Shown: piece by piece, positions 14,704 through 16,535 of the stretch
Numbering within the stretch: position 1 is the first letter of the stretch
Layout: each line of letters starts with the position of its first letter
Source of the DNA: Prevotellaceae bacterium UBA1726
GTDB taxonomy: Bacteria; Bacteroidota; Bacteroidia; Bacteroidales; Bacteroidaceae
DNA: 16,535 nucleotides
Direction of reading: 5' to 3'
Assembly (NCBI GenBank): GCA_002316005.1
Contig: DCIM01000041.1
Location: 33,034 to 49,568 of the forward strand
Notes under the pieces: model-generated
Seen by the model: only the letters and a program-made list of their open reading frames with translations
What the model was told of the DNA's origin: nothing
Databases searched by the model: none
Translations under genes and position numbers: made by a program

Positions 14704-15909
14704 TTAGATGCCCATCTTCTTGCGGATGTTCTTTGGAATGGCATTCTTGTTTACCATGTAATCCATTGTCTTGCCAACGATGAAGTTCTCTGACATGTAC
14801 CAGATTCCATTGTACTCACCAGCAGTACCCCAAGAGTTCTTTACCATGTAGTACTTGCGACCTGTCTGGTCCTTTGCGATACCGTAGATAAGCATACCAT
14901 GGTCGTCGGTAAGAGTCCAGTTGTCGTACTCCTCCTGACGCTGCTCCTGAGAAGGCTTCTTCTCAATAACATTCACGCCAAGGTTGTTAATCTTATTCTG
15001 ACGCTCTGACTTCGAAAGACCAAGCCAGCGATCCATATCTGTACCTGCTGCTGTTGGTGCTGCGTCGAGGTCAGCCCATATAGCAAGACCGTTGCGAGTA
15101 AAGCCGTCACCAGAAACATCACCACCCCAAGCAACTGTGTAACCGTTCATTACAGCATTCTCGATGATTTCAGCCATCTCTTCCATTGGAAGGTTCCATG
15201 AAAGTTCCTGACGCCAGTTGTCCTGAACCTCTACAGGGAACTCTGTGTAGAATGGACGGTGTGTGTAAGATGTAATTGATACATAGTCATTCCAGTCAAG
15301 ACCAAGGCTCTGAGCGAAAGTCTGTGGAGTGTATGTCTTACCCTCGTATGTGAACGACTCTGGGCACTCGCCGAGATAAGCGTCGAGGATACCCTGGAAA
15401 CCCTTCTTCCAAGTGTTGGAAATTGTCTTAGCGTTGCTCTTTGCAACAGCGTCAACATAAGGTTCCATTACAGAGAAGAACTCACCGAAGTTAGCGAGTG
15501 TGTCACCATAGAGAGTGCCAGGGAGAGGCATTGCTGTCTCTGGGCAGATACCATAGTTCTTAAGGCAGTAGAGGACATCACCTGCAGCACCACCCTGTGA
15601 GAACTGAGCATCACCGTGCATACGAACCTTCAATACAGCGCGATCCATGTAGTTCTTGTTACAGATGAACATCTCGCAGAGGTCGTAAGTCTTACCAGTC
15701 TTCTTCAGAATCTCAGACTCGAAGAAAGAAAGAGTAGAGTAGTTCCAGCAAGTACCCGAACGGTTCTGGTTCTTGATTGATGTGATAGGATTCTCCTTGA
15801 TAACTGTGAACACAGGCTTGTTAGGATCGATTGAATCCTTCTTTTCTTCCTGTGCATTTGCACTGAAGGCTGTTACTGCCATGAGTGCAAGTACTAACAT
15901 TTTTCTCAT
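14704..15909 (-). CDS. Secreted C1-family peptidase, aminopeptidase C / bleomycin-hydrolase type
   Basis: This papain-fold cysteine peptidase (C1B) of 401 residues has a signal peptide, MRKMLVLALMAVTAFSANA, so it is exported. The active-site set is complete: oxyanion Gln48 and nucleophile Cys54 in NQNRSGTCWNYST, His337 in DDHGMLIYG and Asn358 in VKNSWG. The long segment between Cys and His (about 280 residues) is typical of the bleomycin hydrolase/PepC group rather than ordinary papain. That group removes N-terminal residues from peptides and usually forms hexamers. Known PepC enzymes of Firmicutes are cytosolic; export to the periplasm is the notable difference. It follows the M24 peptidase by 37 bp on the same strand with no terminator between, and a strong hairpin terminator closes the unit, so the pair probably processes peptides together, although the M24 signal status is not visible here. 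Confidence 0.9.
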   Translation of the reverse strand: MRKMLVLALMAVTAFSANAQEEKKDSIDPNKPVFTVIKENPITSIKNQNRSGTCWNYSTLSFFESEILKKTGKTYDLCEMFICNKNYMDRAVLKVRMHGDAQFSQGGAAGDVLYCLKNYGICPETAMPLPGTLYGDTLANFGEFFSVMEPYVDAVAKSNAKTISNTWKKGFQGILDAYLGECPESFTYEGKTYTPQTFAQSLGLDWNDYVSITSYTHRPFYTEFPVEVQDNWRQELSWNLPMEEMAEIIENAVMNGYTVAWGGDVSGDGFTRNGLAIWADLDAAPTAAGTDMDRWLGLSKSERQNKINNLGVNVIEKKPSQEQRQEEYDNWTLTDDHGMLIYGIAKDQTGRKYYMVKNSWGTAGEYNGIWYMSENFIVGKTMDYMVNKNAIPKNIRKKMGI

Positions 15910-15946
15910 TGTTTCTATTTGCTTTTTATTGTTGATATTTAATTTT

Positions 15947-16535
15947 CTATTCTACGATGCCATTCTCTGCCATGTACTGTTCAACCTCGTCTGGCTGATA
16001 AGGAATGCGCTTTGTACCCATGAAGCGGCAACCGTCCTTTGTGATGAGTACATCGTCCTCAAGACGAATGCCACCGAAGTCTTTGTATGTCTCAAGAAGG
16101 TCGAAGTTTATGAACTCCTTGCAATGGCCAGAAGCACGCCAATCATCGATGAGTGCAGGGATGAAGTATATTCCTGGTTCGTCGGTGACAACGAATCCTT
16201 CCTCAAGGCGACGACCCATACGCAGGCAGTTTGTTCCAAACTGTTCAAGGTTTGGACGAGTCTCCTCATCGAATCCTACATAAATCTGTCCAAGACCTTC
16301 CATGTCATGAACATCCATACCCATCATATGGCCAAGTCCGTGAGGGAGGAACATGGCGTGAGCGCCTGCCTGTACGGCATCCTCTGTATTGCCCTTCATA
16401 AGGCCGAGGTCCTTGAGGCGGTCGGTCATAAGGCGGCAAACATCAAAATGCACATCCTTCCATTTCACACCAGGCTTAGCAACTGAAAGTGCAAGGTCGT
16501 GGCAGTCAACCACAATCTGATAGATGTCGCGCTGC
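15947..16535 (-). CDS. M24 metallopeptidase, Xaa-Pro aminopeptidase (C-terminal part; start beyond the window)
   Basis: The frame is open from the window edge to TAG at 15947-15949, giving about 195 residues of the C-terminal pita-bread domain. QRDIYQIVVDCHDLA opens the visible part. The metal-binding histidine lies in LPHGLGHMMGMDVHD, one glutamate in VVTDEPGIYF and the second in GIRLEDDVLIT. The two aspartate ligands would lie upstream, outside the window. The spacing and the IRLEDDVLIT ending fit PepP-like Xaa-Pro aminopeptidase (or prolidase), which cleaves the residue before proline; the precise specificity cannot be settled from this half. The aminopeptidase C gene follows by 37 bp, so the two likely form an operon. 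Confidence 0.9.
   Translation of the reverse strand, partial: QRDIYQIVVDCHDLALSVAKPGVKWKDVHFDVCRLMTDRLKDLGLMKGNTEDAVQAGAHAMFLPHGLGHMMGMDVHDMEGLGQIYVGFDEETRPNLEQFGTNCLRMGRRLEEGFVVTDEPGIYFIPALIDDWRASGHCKEFINFDLLETYKDFGGIRLEDDVLITKDGCRFMGTKRIPYQPDEVEQYMAENGIVE

Overview
The window is a stretch of Bacteroidota chromosome, most likely from order Bacteroidales and plausibly a Prevotella-like genus. Several things point there. The promoters match the Bacteroidetes pattern (TTTG, about 20 bp, TAnnTTTG) rather than -35/-10 boxes. Strong Shine-Dalgarno sequences are largely absent. SecA carries a large insertion relative to E. coli SecA. The outer-membrane protein, LptC, CNNM/CBS 'hemolysin' and PpiD-like gene order is also typical of the phylum. 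All genes look chromosomal and mostly housekeeping or envelope-related. I see no transposon, phage, CRISPR array, tRNA or rRNA.

Left block (1-4507, minus strand): a promoter at 4476-4507 drives a DUF4105/Lnb-type membrane protein, the likely lipoprotein N-acyltransferase. Its 3' end overlaps the start of an alkaline-phosphatase-fold exported protein in which nearly every catalytic and metal-binding residue appears to be replaced. secA (5' part only) follows after a gap holding a 9-bp CTAG tandem repeat. The theme is protein export and lipoprotein maturation.

Centre (4508-10876): a long divergent intergenic region of about 760 bp holds a near-perfect 23-bp dyad and a tandem array of 22-bp units. 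Next, on the plus strand, come an outer-membrane beta-barrel protein of unknown role, the LPS-transport lipoprotein LptC, a CNNM/CBS/CorC membrane protein, and, from its own promoter, a large PpiD-like periplasmic chaperone with degenerate parvulin domains. This block ends in a clear intrinsic terminator.

Right block (10918-16535, minus strand): recJ and recQ overlap and form a DNA-repair operon with a promoter at 14540-14571. A strong hairpin terminator separates them from an upstream peptidase pair: an M24 Xaa-Pro aminopeptidase (C-terminal part only) followed by a secreted papain-like aminopeptidase C.

The items most worth follow-up are the apparent pseudo-phosphatase coupled to Lnb, the 22-bp repeat array in the oversized intergenic region, and the RecQ whose zinc-binding cysteines lie far from the helicase core. 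No finding amounts to a demonstrated new system; all functional suggestions are inferences from sequence read by eye.
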